Shown: positions 25,096 through 33,610, counted from the first letter of the stretch. The stretch is DNA of 35,168 nucleotides from Trichormus sp. NMC-1 (GCF_001858025.1 NZ_LZQD01000016.1:1-35168); one strand, 5' to 3'. The notes: a model not told the origin generated them from the sequence alone. Made by a program: numbers and translations.

Positions 25096-25378
25096 TTTTC
25101 CAATTATCCTTATCGTATTCTGAATGGGTGAGGATATATTTAATATAAATTAATTGACCTTCATAATCTATACTAACAATCAAGCGGTATTTATTGCCTT
25201 TAATATTGAAAACTGTAAAATTACCTACAGCCTCAGCTTTGGGAAAAACCTGCTGTACTTCAACCAAGTTTGACCATTTAGCTTTACTAGCAATTTTATA
25301 CCAGTTGTTTAGTGCTTCCTCACAATCAGCGTGGTTTTCTGTATATTCTCTTAATATTTTAAAACTAATAACGTGCAT
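25079..25378 (-). CDS. HigB-like mRNA interferase toxin
   Basis: The 99-residue protein matches the HigB_toxin type of the RelE superfamily: MHVISFKILREYTENHADCEEAL and WYKIASKAKW at the N-terminus, FNIKGNKYRLIVSIDYEGQLIYIKYILTH in the beta-sheet core, and HSEYDKDNWKND near the end. Such toxins cut mRNA at the ribosome. The core residues look intact, so the toxin is probably active. It is the first gene of the pair and overlaps the antitoxin start. The ATG at 25378 has GGGA a few bases upstream. The pair lies in a small rearranged patch between a galT fragment and a transporter duplication. Confidence 0.85.
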   Translation of the reverse strand: MHVISFKILREYTENHADCEEALNNWYKIASKAKWSNLVEVQQVFPKAEAVGNFTVFNIKGNKYRLIVSIDYEGQLIYIKYILTHSEYDKDNWKNDHYF

Positions 25379-25672
25379 CTTCCCTGATTAAAAAAGAGAG
25401 TATTAAAATCATAGGGCAGTAGGGTGATGCTAAAGACTAACGCACCTCATAAAAAGATTAAAATGTCAGAATCAGGATTTATGGCTTTAGCTTGCGTGGC
25501 GTATGACTCCTACGTCGTCACGCAAGCTATAGCCATAAGCCTCCCGTCAGGGATACAGAATTAAAGGATGAACAGAATGAAAAAAATACAGAAAATTAAA
25601 TCCTCTAAATCCTTAAATCTTATCAATTCTGATTCAGACGATTAAGATACTAAAGCCTGATTTCTCCCTATG
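25379..25672. other. intergenic region with palindrome and short repeats
   Basis: This gap separates the toxin-antitoxin pair from the BASS transporter, both on the minus strand. It contains a long palindrome (25479-25538) and AATCC-type degenerate repeats at about 25598-25645 that end in CTGATTCAGAC. The toxin-antitoxin promoter must lie near 25380-25440. No gene is seen. Confidence 0.6.
25479..25538. repeat. 20-bp inverted repeat (MITE-like palindrome)
   Basis: The arms at 25479-25498 and 25519-25538 are complementary over 20 bp with one mismatch. They enclose a 20-base loop. The left arm begins TTATGGCTTTAGC. It resembles a small dispersed palindrome rather than a terminator, since no T-run follows on either strand. 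Confidence 0.75.
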
Positions 25673-26560
25673 CTAAACCTGACTCTCTAGAACCGAGTTA
25701 GTTGCAGCCAATCTTCTCCCGTAGCGAATAACAATCCACCCTGTAACATACATAAACAAACCGTAAATCGCAGCCGATATACCCATCTCAGGATTGTTGA
25801 GTAGTCCGACACTAATTGCGAACGCTAGTGTGCTATTTTGAATGCCAACTTCAATGGTAATGCAGATTTGTTGAGGAGGATTGAGCTTAAACAGCTTAGT
25901 AGTATAAAATGCTGCCAAAATTGAGATGCTATTCAACAGCACAACACCAACACCAACTTGGAGAATAAAACCAGGAATACGGTTCCACTCACGAACGATG
26001 AGCATGATAATAATGACCGCAAGTAAACCAATTGCTAGGCGGTTAGTCACTTTTTCTAGACGACGGGCAGGTTCTGGAAATATTTGTCGCAACACCATTC
26101 CTAAACCTATAGGCAGAAGCGTCATCAGAAAAATTTGCAGTATTGTTGCACCAATGGGCAGGGCGATGGCGGCAGTTTCTCCCATAAAGTGCTTGTATGC
26201 TAAGTTTCCCAACACCGGAATCGTAAATACTGTAATTACACTGCTAAAAGCAGTCAGAGTGACAGAGAGTGCAACATCACCTTTAGCGAGGAATGTGAAT
26301 ATATTCGAGGATGCTCCACCTGGACAAAGTGCTACTATCATTAATCCCATAGCGATCTCAGGTTGCATCGGTACAACTTTAGCAACGACAAAACCAATAA
26401 TAGGTAAAAAAACTAACTGACTGATCAAGCCAATTGAGACAGCTTTGGGATACTTCTTTACACGCTGGAAATCTTCTGGCACAAGAGATAAACCCATTCC
26501 TAGCATGATGATAGCCAAGGATATCGGTAAAACAACCGCACTCAAAAAGCTTGCTTGCAT
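25673..26560 (-). CDS. BASS family (bile acid:sodium symporter-like) transporter
   Basis: The 295-residue integral membrane protein has about nine to ten hydrophobic segments. It contains features of the bile acid:sodium symporter family: LCPGGASSNIFTFLAKGDVALSVTLTA in the middle and EVGIQNSTLAFAIS near the C-terminus, both around the sodium-binding crossover. Such proteins move organic anions (pyruvate, pantoate, sulphated or bile-acid-like molecules) with sodium. The substrate here is unknown. The ATG at 26560 (MQASFLSAVVLP) is used, because the open frame above it matches the flank of the broken copy and adds nothing family-like. A partial frameshifted copy of its 5' half lies directly upstream. 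Confidence 0.9.
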   Translation of the reverse strand: MQASFLSAVVLPISLAIIMLGMGLSLVPEDFQRVKKYPKAVSIGLISQLVFLPIIGFVVAKVVPMQPEIAMGLMIVALCPGGASSNIFTFLAKGDVALSVTLTAFSSVITVFTIPVLGNLAYKHFMGETAAIALPIGATILQIFLMTLLPIGLGMVLRQIFPEPARRLEKVTNRLAIGLLAVIIIMLIVREWNRIPGFILQVGVGVVLLNSISILAAFYTTKLFKLNPPQQICITIEVGIQNSTLAFAISVGLLNNPEMGISAAIYGLFMYVTGWIVIRYGRRLAATNSVLESQV

Positions 26561-26642
26561 AATCAAGTTTGTATGAATTAAACACAAAAATGATATCAGA
26601 CTGTTTATACAGGAGTTGCACCTGCTACAAGCCCAGTTTTAT

Positions 26643-26912
26643 CGACGAATGTAATTAGATTTGAGTGTACCCCACCTGGACACAGTGCTATTATCATGAA
26701 ACCCATAGCGATCGCAGGTTGCATCGGTACAACTTTAGCAATGACAAAACCAATAATAGGTAAAAAAACTAACTGATCAAGCCAATTGAGACAGCTTTGG
26801 GATACTTCTTTACACGCTGGAAATCTTCTGGTACAAGAGATAAACCCATTCCTAGCATAATGATAGCTAGAGCGATCGGTAAAACAACCGCACTCAAAAA
26901 GCTTGCTTCCAT
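26643..26912 (-). pseudogene. broken tandem copy of the 5' part of the BASS transporter gene
   Basis: Bases from about 26666 to 26912 are almost identical to 26311-26560 of the intact gene, and similarity extends weakly to about 26643. The copy has its own ATG (26910-26912) and reads MEASFLSAVVLPIALAIIML. A four-base deletion near 26770-26775 then shifts the frame. The rest of the gene is missing. The upstream flanks (26561-26603 and 26913-26955) are also similar, so the promoter region was duplicated too. Confidence 0.85.
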
Positions 26913-27039
26913 AATCAATTTTGTCTGAAATTACACAAAAGATAATATCAGACTGCTGTTAGTAGTTCACAACCTCAGACAGACGCAGACAGACGAAGAA
27001 GAACTGGATAATTATCTGTATCTATCTGTGTTTATCCCC

Positions 27040-28125
27040 ATGAACGAAGAAGTCTCCGCCAAGTTGAAACTCATGAGACAAACCCTAGCTGAAACCGAAA
27101 CCCAGGCTATACGTTTACGCGGTACAGATTGGTTTGCTTGGGCAACTGCGGGCGCTTCTCACACTGTCTTACTAACTTCAGAAACTGGCGTAGCAGAAGT
27201 ATTAGTAACTGCGGAAGGTGCGTGGATATTAACCGATGAAATTGAAGCGCAACGCCTGAAAGATGAAGAATTACCACCAAATTTTCAAGTACACATCAGT
27301 CCTTGGGCTGAAGCTGACAAACGTGAAACTTTTGTCCGTGAAATTACAAACGCTGGAAAAGTTCTTAGTGATAAACCTGTTCTGGGGGAGCAACCATTAC
27401 CAGCATCTTTACAAAACCGGAAGCGGGTACTGATGCCCAGCGAGTTAGAACGATATCGCCAAATAGGACTGCAAGCCAGCCAAGCGATGACAGAGGTACT
27501 CACAGCCGCCGAGCCGACTTGGACAGAATACCAGTTAGCTGGTGCTGGTGCAGAAGCATTATGGACAAGGGGACTGCATCCAGCAGTGACGCTGGTAGCT
27601 GGAGAGAGGCGTTTACCCTTATACCGTCATGCCACACCCACAGCAGAACCAATTGGACGACAAGCAATGATGGTATTTTGCGCTAGAGGTTATGGTTTGT
27701 ATGCCAATTTGACGAGATTTGTAAGTTTTGGCAACCTTTCAAATGAGAATGCCGAATTGCACCGCCATATCAGGGAAATTGAAGCAGTAACCTTAAATTT
27801 ATCTCAACCTGGAACTGCCCTAAACGCAATTTATCACGCCCTAGCTCAAGCTTATACACAACATGGATTTCCCCATACTATCCTTGAACATCATCAGGGA
27901 GGAACTACAGGATATTTAGCCAGAGAAATTATCGCAACTCCAACTGCTACCGATACTTTAACAGCAGGAATGGCTCTTGCTTGGAATCCAAGTGTACGGG
28001 GTGCAAAGATAGAAGATACTTTTGTAATGCTTGAAGATGGGAAATTAGAGAATTTGACTTTTGACTCAAATTTTCCCAGTGTAGAAGTAGAAGGGAGATT
28101 ACGGGCTGTGCCTTTAGTTAAATAA
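27040..28125 (+). CDS. M24 (creatinase/aminopeptidase P-fold) protein, probably lacking metal ligands
   Basis: The 361-residue protein has the creatinase-type N-terminal domain (about 1-135) and the pita-bread M24 domain (about 140-350). M24 peptidases bind two metals with Asp, Asp, His, Glu and Glu. Here the first Asp position reads MMVFCARG, the second is Asn (YANLTR instead of a SDxTR-like motif) and the first Glu is Asn (LAWNPS). Only the final Glu (KIEDTFV) is clearly kept. It is therefore probably not a normal Xaa-Pro peptidase and may bind a ligand or use other chemistry. The ATG at 27040 is used. A GTG at 27028 in the same frame is possible. galK follows after 83 bases on the same strand. 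Confidence 0.8.
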   Translation: MNEEVSAKLKLMRQTLAETETQAIRLRGTDWFAWATAGASHTVLLTSETGVAEVLVTAEGAWILTDEIEAQRLKDEELPPNFQVHISPWAEADKRETFVREITNAGKVLSDKPVLGEQPLPASLQNRKRVLMPSELERYRQIGLQASQAMTEVLTAAEPTWTEYQLAGAGAEALWTRGLHPAVTLVAGERRLPLYRHATPTAEPIGRQAMMVFCARGYGLYANLTRFVSFGNLSNENAELHRHIREIEAVTLNLSQPGTALNAIYHALAQAYTQHGFPHTILEHHQGGTTGYLAREIIATPTATDTLTAGMALAWNPSVRGAKIEDTFVMLEDGKLENLTFDSNFPSVEVEGRLRAVPLVK

Positions 28126-28161
28126 ACATAACCGCAAATTTCAGGTATAAACTTAATTCTT

Positions 28162-28193
28162 CCTTTGCGCCTTTGCCCCTTTGCGCCTTTGCG
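28162..28193. repeat. 8-base tandem repeat before galK
   Basis: Four consecutive units of CCTTTGCG (the second has CCTTTGCC) lie between the M24 gene and the galK start. This is a common short repeat type in Nostoc-like genomes. The upstream in-frame start of galK (28173) would lie inside this repeat, which argues against using it. Confidence 0.75.
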
Positions 28194-28208
28194 CGAAACC
28201 AAAACATT

Positions 28209-29279
28209 ATGAATTTTAAAGAAATATTCAATACCATACCCGAAGCAGAAGCCAGTGCGCCAGGCCGGGTAAATTTAATAGGTGAACATACTGACTATAA
28301 CGATGGTTTTGTGCTGCCAACTGCCATTCCTCAAAGCACAACAGTATTACTGGGTATGAGTAGAGATAACGCGCACCATTTTTACTCAGAAAATTTAAAT
28401 GAGCAAGTCACTATATTAGATACGCACCATTCACCATCTGGATTTGCCAGCTATATTTATGGCTGTATTGAAGTATTAAAAACCGCAGGCTACACAATAC
28501 CATCTCTGTTGGTATATATAAAATCTTCAGTGCCTATGGGTTCGGGTTTATCTAGCAGTGCGGCTTTAGAAGTAGCAACCGTCAGAGCAATCCGTCAACT
28601 TTTTGATCTCCCTCTCAATGATGTGGAAATTGCCCAATTGGCACAACAAGCAGAAATTCACTATGCTGGTGTGCAATGCGGCATTATGGATCAAATGGCT
28701 GCTAGTTTAGCGGATAGCAAACATATTTTATTTTTAGATACTCGTACCCTAGAACGCTATCTCGTGCCTTTTCCACCTGGAACAGAGATTATAATAATAG
28801 ATAGTGGTGTGCCGCGTACACTTGCCACTAGTGGTTATAACCAGCGTCGGGCTGAGTGTGAAGCGGCGGCGCATTTGTTGGGAGTGAAAGCACTGCGAGA
28901 TATTACTAATGTTGACGATACAAATATATTACCTCAACCGTTATGCGATCGCGCCCGTCATGTGATTACAGAAAATAACCGCGTCTTGGAAGCTTTACAG
29001 GAAGTCACACCTGAGCGGTTTGGAGAGTTGATGAACGCTTCTCATGCTAGTTTGCGGGATGATTACGAAGTTTCTGTACCTGCGCTGGATACTTTGGTAG
29101 AAATTTTGCAGAAAACGCCAGGAGTATTTGGTGCAAGGCTGACAGGTGCAGGTTTTGGAGGAGCTTGTGTTGCTTTAGTTACATCAGGTCAAGGAAGAGA
29201 TATTGCGACAAAAGTAGTTGAAGAATACAACCATATAGGTTACAACGGCCAAATTTTAGTACCTACAATCAATTTATGA
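28209..29279 (+). CDS. galK: galactokinase
   Basis: Galactokinase phosphorylates galactose at C1 with ATP, the first committed Leloir step. The 356-residue product is a GHMP kinase. It has the galactokinase signature GRVNLIGEHTDYNDGFVLP at about residues 19-37, the ATP-binding MGSGLSSSAALEVATV at about 107-122, and the C-terminal GARLTGAGFGGACVAL. The catalytic Asp is probably in the CGIMDQMAAS motif. All three motifs are complete. The ATG at 28209 is chosen over 28173, because the extra N-terminus would be encoded by the 8-base tandem repeat. It is separated from galT but belongs to the same pathway, feeding UDP-galactose to the UDP-galactopyranose mutase encoded at 5677-8250. Confidence 0.96.
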   Translation: MNFKEIFNTIPEAEASAPGRVNLIGEHTDYNDGFVLPTAIPQSTTVLLGMSRDNAHHFYSENLNEQVTILDTHHSPSGFASYIYGCIEVLKTAGYTIPSLLVYIKSSVPMGSGLSSSAALEVATVRAIRQLFDLPLNDVEIAQLAQQAEIHYAGVQCGIMDQMAASLADSKHILFLDTRTLERYLVPFPPGTEIIIIDSGVPRTLATSGYNQRRAECEAAAHLLGVKALRDITNVDDTNILPQPLCDRARHVITENNRVLEALQEVTPERFGELMNASHASLRDDYEVSVPALDTLVEILQKTPGVFGARLTGAGFGGACVALVTSGQGRDIATKVVEEYNHIGYNGQILVPTINL

Positions 29280-29350
29280 CTTTTGTAAGTCTCTTAATTC
29301 TGGTTTGTTGTACTTCACAAATGTAGGAATTGCTATCAACAGAAATGGAT

Positions 29351-29380
29351 TATTTGCATTTATTTGCATTTATTTGCATT
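29351..29380. repeat. three exact copies of a 10-base tandem repeat
   Basis: TATTTGCATT is repeated three times without change in the gap between the convergent galK and photolyase genes. It may be a slippage product. No function is evident. Confidence 0.85.
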
Positions 29381-29395
29381 GCTCTGCTGTTAAAA

Positions 29396-30835
29396 TTAAA
29401 TAACTCCCACTTTTTGCTGCTGATAAATCTCTTTAAACAAAGCTTGCCGTTTTTTATGATCTACAATTGGTGCAGGATAACCCACAGCACGACGTTCCAA
29501 AGGCAGAATATTACCACTGACTAAATATTGGCTATCTACAGATCGCAATTCTGACACCCATTGGCGAATATATTCTCCTTCTGCATCAAACTTTTGTGAT
29601 TGACTTGCGGGGTTAAAAATCCGTAATGGTTTGGGATCCATGCCACTAGAAGCGCTCCATTGCCAACCTCCATTATTAGCAGATAAATCACCGTCAATGA
29701 GTTTCTGCATAAAATATTTTTCTCCCCATTGAGGATTAATAATTAAATCTTTAGTTAAAAAACTAGCAACAATCATTCTACATCGATTATGCATCCAGCC
29801 ACTTTCATTTAACTGGCGCATGGCTGCATCAACTATCGGATAACCCGTTTTTCCCTCACACCAAGCTTGAAAATGTACTTCATTATTTTGCCAAGGAAAG
29901 TTTTTGAAACTATCTCTATATGCACCTTCAGATAATGCGGGAAAGTGATACATAGCGTGTTGATAAAATTCCCGCCAAGCTAATTCTTGTTGCCATGTGC
30001 GGATACTTGCTGTAACTTCTTCGCTACGACTATTGTCTAATGCTTCTATTGTCGCTTGCCAAACTTTGCGAATACTAATTACACCAAATTTCAATGCTGC
30101 ACTTAATTGAGATGTTCCATCAATAGCAGGAAAGTTACGCTGTTCCTGGTATTCATTAATAGCAGATTTTGTAAATATTTCTAAGCGTTTTTGTGCTGCT
30201 GATTCTCCTGGAGAAATAATTAATTCTCCATCCCAAATAAATCCTAAATCTTGAGAAGATGGTAATTTAATTGCGCCCGCTTGTTGAGCAATTTCTTGTT
30301 CTTGTTCTGTTAAACCTGCAAAATTTGGCAGAGTTTCTACAGGAGTTGCTTTGGGTTTAGTAATCCAATTTTTCCAAAAAGGAGTATAAACAGTGTAGGG
30401 AGTTTTAGAACCACTAAAAATTTCTGCTGGTGAATGAAGTAATTGATCCCAATTTTGGTGAAGAAATTCAATACCTTTTGCTTTTAAAGAATCAATTACG
30501 GCGATATCTCTTGTTTGTGAATATGGTTCTACGTCCCAATTCCAAAACACAGCTTTAGCTTTTAAAGCCTGCGCTAAAACCGGAATCCCTATCACTGGGT
30601 TGTTGTGCAGAATTAACAATTGGCTACCAGCTTGACTATATTGCTGTTGCAGTGCTTGCAAGCAGCCAATCATATAAGTTACTCTAGCAGGAGCTATATC
30701 ATCTCGCTGCAAAATATCAGGATCAAGGCAAAATACACCTACCAATTTTGCACTTCGCTCTCTTGCAGCGGCTAGTCCTGTATTATCAGAAATACGTAAA
30801 TCCCGGCGATGCCAAAACAGAATGAGGTCAGACAT
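29396..30835 (-). CDS. phr: deoxyribodipyrimidine photolyase (class I type)
   Basis: Photolyase repairs UV-induced cyclobutane pyrimidine dimers using light and FADH-. The 479-residue protein has the N-terminal antenna-chromophore domain ([18 protein letters not shown]) and the C-terminal FAD-binding helical domain. The conserved core is present: [52 protein letters not shown] and [20 protein letters not shown]. The trytophan-rich electron path (W in WQWS and neighbours) seems intact. The Anacystis-type enzymes of cyanobacteria use 8-hydroxydeazaflavin as antenna. This one is likely similar, but the antenna cannot be told with certainty. It converges with galK and is divergent from the antiporter gene. 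Confidence 0.94.
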   Translation of the reverse strand: MSDLILFWHRRDLRISDNTGLAAARERSAKLVGVFCLDPDILQRDDIAPARVTYMIGCLQALQQQYSQAGSQLLILHNNPVIGIPVLAQALKAKAVFWNWDVEPYSQTRDIAVIDSLKAKGIEFLHQNWDQLLHSPAEIFSGSKTPYTVYTPFWKNWITKPKATPVETLPNFAGLTEQEQEIAQQAGAIKLPSSQDLGFIWDGELIISPGESAAQKRLEIFTKSAINEYQEQRNFPAIDGTSQLSAALKFGVISIRKVWQATIEALDNSRSEEVTASIRTWQQELAWREFYQHAMYHFPALSEGAYRDSFKNFPWQNNEVHFQAWCEGKTGYPIVDAAMRQLNESGWMHNRCRMIVASFLTKDLIINPQWGEKYFMQKLIDGDLSANNGGWQWSASSGMDPKPLRIFNPASQSQKFDAEGEYIRQWVSELRSVDSQYLVSGNILPLERRAVGYPAPIVDHKKRQALFKEIYQQQKVGVI

Positions 30836-30989
30836 TAGACATTAGTATAGTTTCTTTGTACTATTTTACATCTAAAAGCACACTTGCGCTCTTACTTTTT
30901 TTTGTTTTTATGGGACTATTCCCATCCCCTCAAAGAGATAAAACTTTGTATGCTGGGTTTATTAGGTCTTAATAGTTCTTTAAAAACTG

Positions 30990-33293
30990 GTGCAAGAGGA
31001 TTTTAGATTAATTGTTGACTTAGTGTCAGTGTTTGCTGTCGCCGCCTGCGGTGGACTGTTGGCTGCACTCTTAAAACAACCAGTTTTACTGGGGTATATC
31101 ATCGGCGGGATGGTTGTCGGACCATCTGGACTGGGACTAATTAAAGAAGTTGTGCAGGTGGAAACCCTGGCTCAGTTCGGAGTAGCTTTTTTGTTGTTTG
31201 CCTTGGGTGTAGAATTTTCCTTGGCAGAACTCAAGAAGGTAAAAGCGATCGCTATTGGTGGCGGTACTTTACAAATTGCCCTCACCATTTTGATCACGGT
31301 TTTGGTATGTGGGATAACAGGCGCTTGGGGAAGTTTACCAGCTAAAGGCGTATTTTTGGGGTCAATTCTCTCTTTGTCTTCTACAGCAGTTGTCCTCAAA
31401 TGCTTGATGGAACGCAACGAAACAGAAACACCCCATGGGCAAGTAATGCTGGGCATTTTGGTAGTGCAAGACTTGGCTTTGGGACTGATGTTGGCTGTAT
31501 TACCAGCCCTCCATGAACCAGCTGATGTTCTGGGGATAGCAGTGTTAACAGCCCTAGTCAGGATTGGCTTATTTGCTGCTGGGGCAATTGTAGCGGGAAT
31601 TTGGTTAATTCCTCCTTTACTAAGACTGTTAGCCCGTACTGAAAGCCGGGAGCTATTTTTGTTAGGGGTGGTAACTCTGTGTTTATGTATTGCCCTATTA
31701 ACAGAATATTTGGGGCTATCAATCGAGATGGGAGCGTTTGTGGCTGGGTTGATGATTTCTGAGGTTGAGTACGCCGACGAAACACTGACTATTGTTGAAC
31801 CGCTACGGGATATCTTCGCCAGTTTGTTTTTTGCTGCTATTGGGATGTTAATCGACCCAGTGTTTTTGTGGAACAACCTGGAACTAATTCTCGGACTTGT
31901 CGCCCTAGTGTTTGTAGGCAAGTTTTTAATTATCACACCTCTAGTTAAATTATTTGGCTATCCATTAAAAACAGCTTTAATTGCTGGGCTAGGACTGGCA
32001 CAAATTGGAGAATTTTCCTTTGTTCTTGCCAGTGAAGGGCAAGCTTTGGGTTTAGTTTCCCGACGCATATATTTACTGATTTTGGGAACTACCGCAGTCA
32101 CACTGATGTTGACTCCTTTTGTTCTGCGTTTAGTACCATTTTTATTTGATTTTGCTGAATCAATGCCTTGGCTAAAACCTTATTTGGTGGAAGATCAAGC
32201 CCGTGATTTTTCCGAAGATGTGCCACTAAAAGACCATATAGTAGTATGCGGCTACGGGCGAATTGGTAAGAATTTGGTGAAGTTATTACAGCGACACCAG
32301 TTACCTGTGGTAGTTATTGACCAGTCAGAAAGTCGCGTTCAGCAGTTACGAGATGCTGGCATACCTTATGTTTATGGTAATGGCGTAAGTTTTCATGTGC
32401 TGGAAACGGCGGGTGTGAATCATGCTAAGGGAATGGCGATCGCTCTCCCTGACCCTGCAAGCATTCGTCTGTGCTTAAAACGAGCTTTGGAATTATCCCC
32501 AGAACTAGATTTAGTTGTCCGCGCTACCCAAGATAAAAATATTGAGGTGCTTTATCAACTAGGCGCGAGGGAAGTGGTGCAACCAGAGTTTGAAGCCAGT
32601 TTAGAAATGGCAACCTATTTACTAACCGGGGTTGGTTTATCACCAGAAGTAGTGCAGCAACAAATGCAGGAAATCCGCAAGGATCATTATTTAGAATTGC
32701 GTCCAGAGTGTTCAGCTGCGGAAGTTTCCGAATATTTACAACAAGTAACCCGCGATCTGAATCGTCGCTGGTATGATCTACCATCCGGTTCTCCCTTGAT
32801 TGGGATGAGCTTAGAAGAAGCTGATATGCGCTACCTCACGGGTGTAAGTTTAATGGCTATACGACGATCTCATGGAGAAGAAATAGATTATCCTAACAGT
32901 CAAACTCAATTAGAAGAGGGCGATCGCTTACTGGTTGTAGGTGAGTCTGAGGAATTAGCCGCATTAGCAGAATTTGCCCAAGGACAAGTAGCTGTTCCCA
33001 ATAAAAATAACGCTTGTCAATGGGTAACACTACAAGCAGATTGCCCTATTTTGGGTAAAAATTTGGCAGATTTGACCACTGATGAACAGTATGGGGTAAA
33101 AGTGCAGGCAATTCGGCGAGATGGCAAGTTTATCCGTTTTCCTCATGGCAGCATAGACTTAAAAACAGGTGATCAAGTCCTGCTATGCGGTAGTTTGTCA
33201 AGCCTGAATCAACTTCAACAATTTTTTATTGGCGCTTGTGGATTATCCCTAGCGCTGCCAATGGTTAAATTTGGTGAGGTAGAGAGTATCTAA
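30990..33293 (+). CDS. CPA2 cation:proton antiporter (KefB type) with TrkA-N and two TrkA-C domains
   Basis: The 767-residue membrane protein exchanges K+ or Na+ for protons. About 12 hydrophobic segments cover residues 5-385 (VAACGGLLAALLKQPVLLGYIIGGMVVGPSGLGLI; FGVAFLLFALGVEFSLAEL). A cytosolic RCK module follows: Rossmann motif HIVVCGYGRIGKNLVKLL with ligand-binding Asp in VVVIDQSES, then two TrkA-C domains at about 585-660 and 675-755. Two consecutive TrkA-C domains are unusual for KefB proper and may give sensing of nucleotides or cyclic dinucleotides. The start is a GTG at 30990 (QEDFRLIVDLV). No ATG precedes the first membrane segment, and no strong ribosome binding site is seen. The gene stands alone and diverges from photolyase. 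Confidence 0.92.
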   Translation: MQEDFRLIVDLVSVFAVAACGGLLAALLKQPVLLGYIIGGMVVGPSGLGLIKEVVQVETLAQFGVAFLLFALGVEFSLAELKKVKAIAIGGGTLQIALTILITVLVCGITGAWGSLPAKGVFLGSILSLSSTAVVLKCLMERNETETPHGQVMLGILVVQDLALGLMLAVLPALHEPADVLGIAVLTALVRIGLFAAGAIVAGIWLIPPLLRLLARTESRELFLLGVVTLCLCIALLTEYLGLSIEMGAFVAGLMISEVEYADETLTIVEPLRDIFASLFFAAIGMLIDPVFLWNNLELILGLVALVFVGKFLIITPLVKLFGYPLKTALIAGLGLAQIGEFSFVLASEGQALGLVSRRIYLLILGTTAVTLMLTPFVLRLVPFLFDFAESMPWLKPYLVEDQARDFSEDVPLKDHIVVCGYGRIGKNLVKLLQRHQLPVVVIDQSESRVQQLRDAGIPYVYGNGVSFHVLETAGVNHAKGMAIALPDPASIRLCLKRALELSPELDLVVRATQDKNIEVLYQLGAREVVQPEFEASLEMATYLLTGVGLSPEVVQQQMQEIRKDHYLELRPECSAAEVSEYLQQVTRDLNRRWYDLPSGSPLIGMSLEEADMRYLTGVSLMAIRRSHGEEIDYPNSQTQLEEGDRLLVVGESEELAALAEFAQGQVAVPNKNNACQWVTLQADCPILGKNLADLTTDEQYGVKVQAIRRDGKFIRFPHGSIDLKTGDQVLLCGSLSSLNQLQQFFIGACGLSLALPMVKFGEVESI

Positions 33294-33325
33294 AAGAGGT
33301 CATAAGCTGTTTTTAAGTTGGTACT

Positions 33326-33411
33326 ATATTATGTCCGGCTAATTGCTGATCAAAAAACTCTCCGCGTCACCGCGTCAGCACTAATGATAAGTATTCAACC
33401 GGACACGATAT
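33326..33411. repeat. imperfect terminal-inverted-repeat element
   Basis: TGTCCGG (33332-33338) pairs with CCGGACA (33399-33405). The pairing extends outward with a few mismatches to about 33326 and 33411. The inside contains CTCCGCGTCACCGCGTC. The size, about 86 bp, suits a miniature inverted-repeat element. Confidence 0.6.
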
Positions 33412-33426
33412 TATCTCTAGTGGGGG

Positions 33427-33610
33427 TATTGACATACCTCCTCATCCTAAAGGAGCGAGGATTCCTTGACACTTCGCTGGGTTGCGCCACAAGTGGTCTT
33501 ACCATCCCTCCGTGTCCGTTTAAAGTCTCCCAATGCCCTATGGCGACTCTACCTAAATTTTACCATAAAGCCGTCCTTCAAGGACGGGGCTTGTATCCCA
33601 TTCTTTTCGG
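33427..33610. mobile_element. transposase-less IS200/IS605-like remnant
   Basis: One end has TTGACATACCTCCTCATCC followed by an ATCCT...AGGAT stem (33446-33464 region), like the sequence seen beside OrfB ends in IS605-family elements. The other end has the perfect palindrome CCGTCCTT-C-AAGGACGG (33571-33587) followed by GGGCTTGTATCCCA, which resembles the end hairpin of these elements. The roughly 100 bases between them encode no transposase. It may be a MITE-like derivative mobilised in trans, or a decayed solo element. Confidence 0.65.

Larger units (their letters stand above)
33294..33610. other. intergenic region filled with two small mobile-element-like repeats
   Basis: This stretch between the antiporter gene and hfq contains an imperfect palindrome (33326-33411) and an IS200/IS605-like remnant (33427-33610). 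The apparent open frames here, such as 33318-33698, run across these elements and are not considered genes. Confidence 0.7.

Noticed and set aside
25926-26420. 164-residue open frame antisense to the BASS transporter
   Set aside because: It is a shadow of a membrane-protein gene, with no independent support.
31172-31936. 254-residue open frame antisense to the antiporter gene
   Set aside because: It lies wholly within a well supported membrane-protein gene. Its composition (Ser/Thr/Ile/Lys-rich) is typical of the reverse complement of transmembrane codons.
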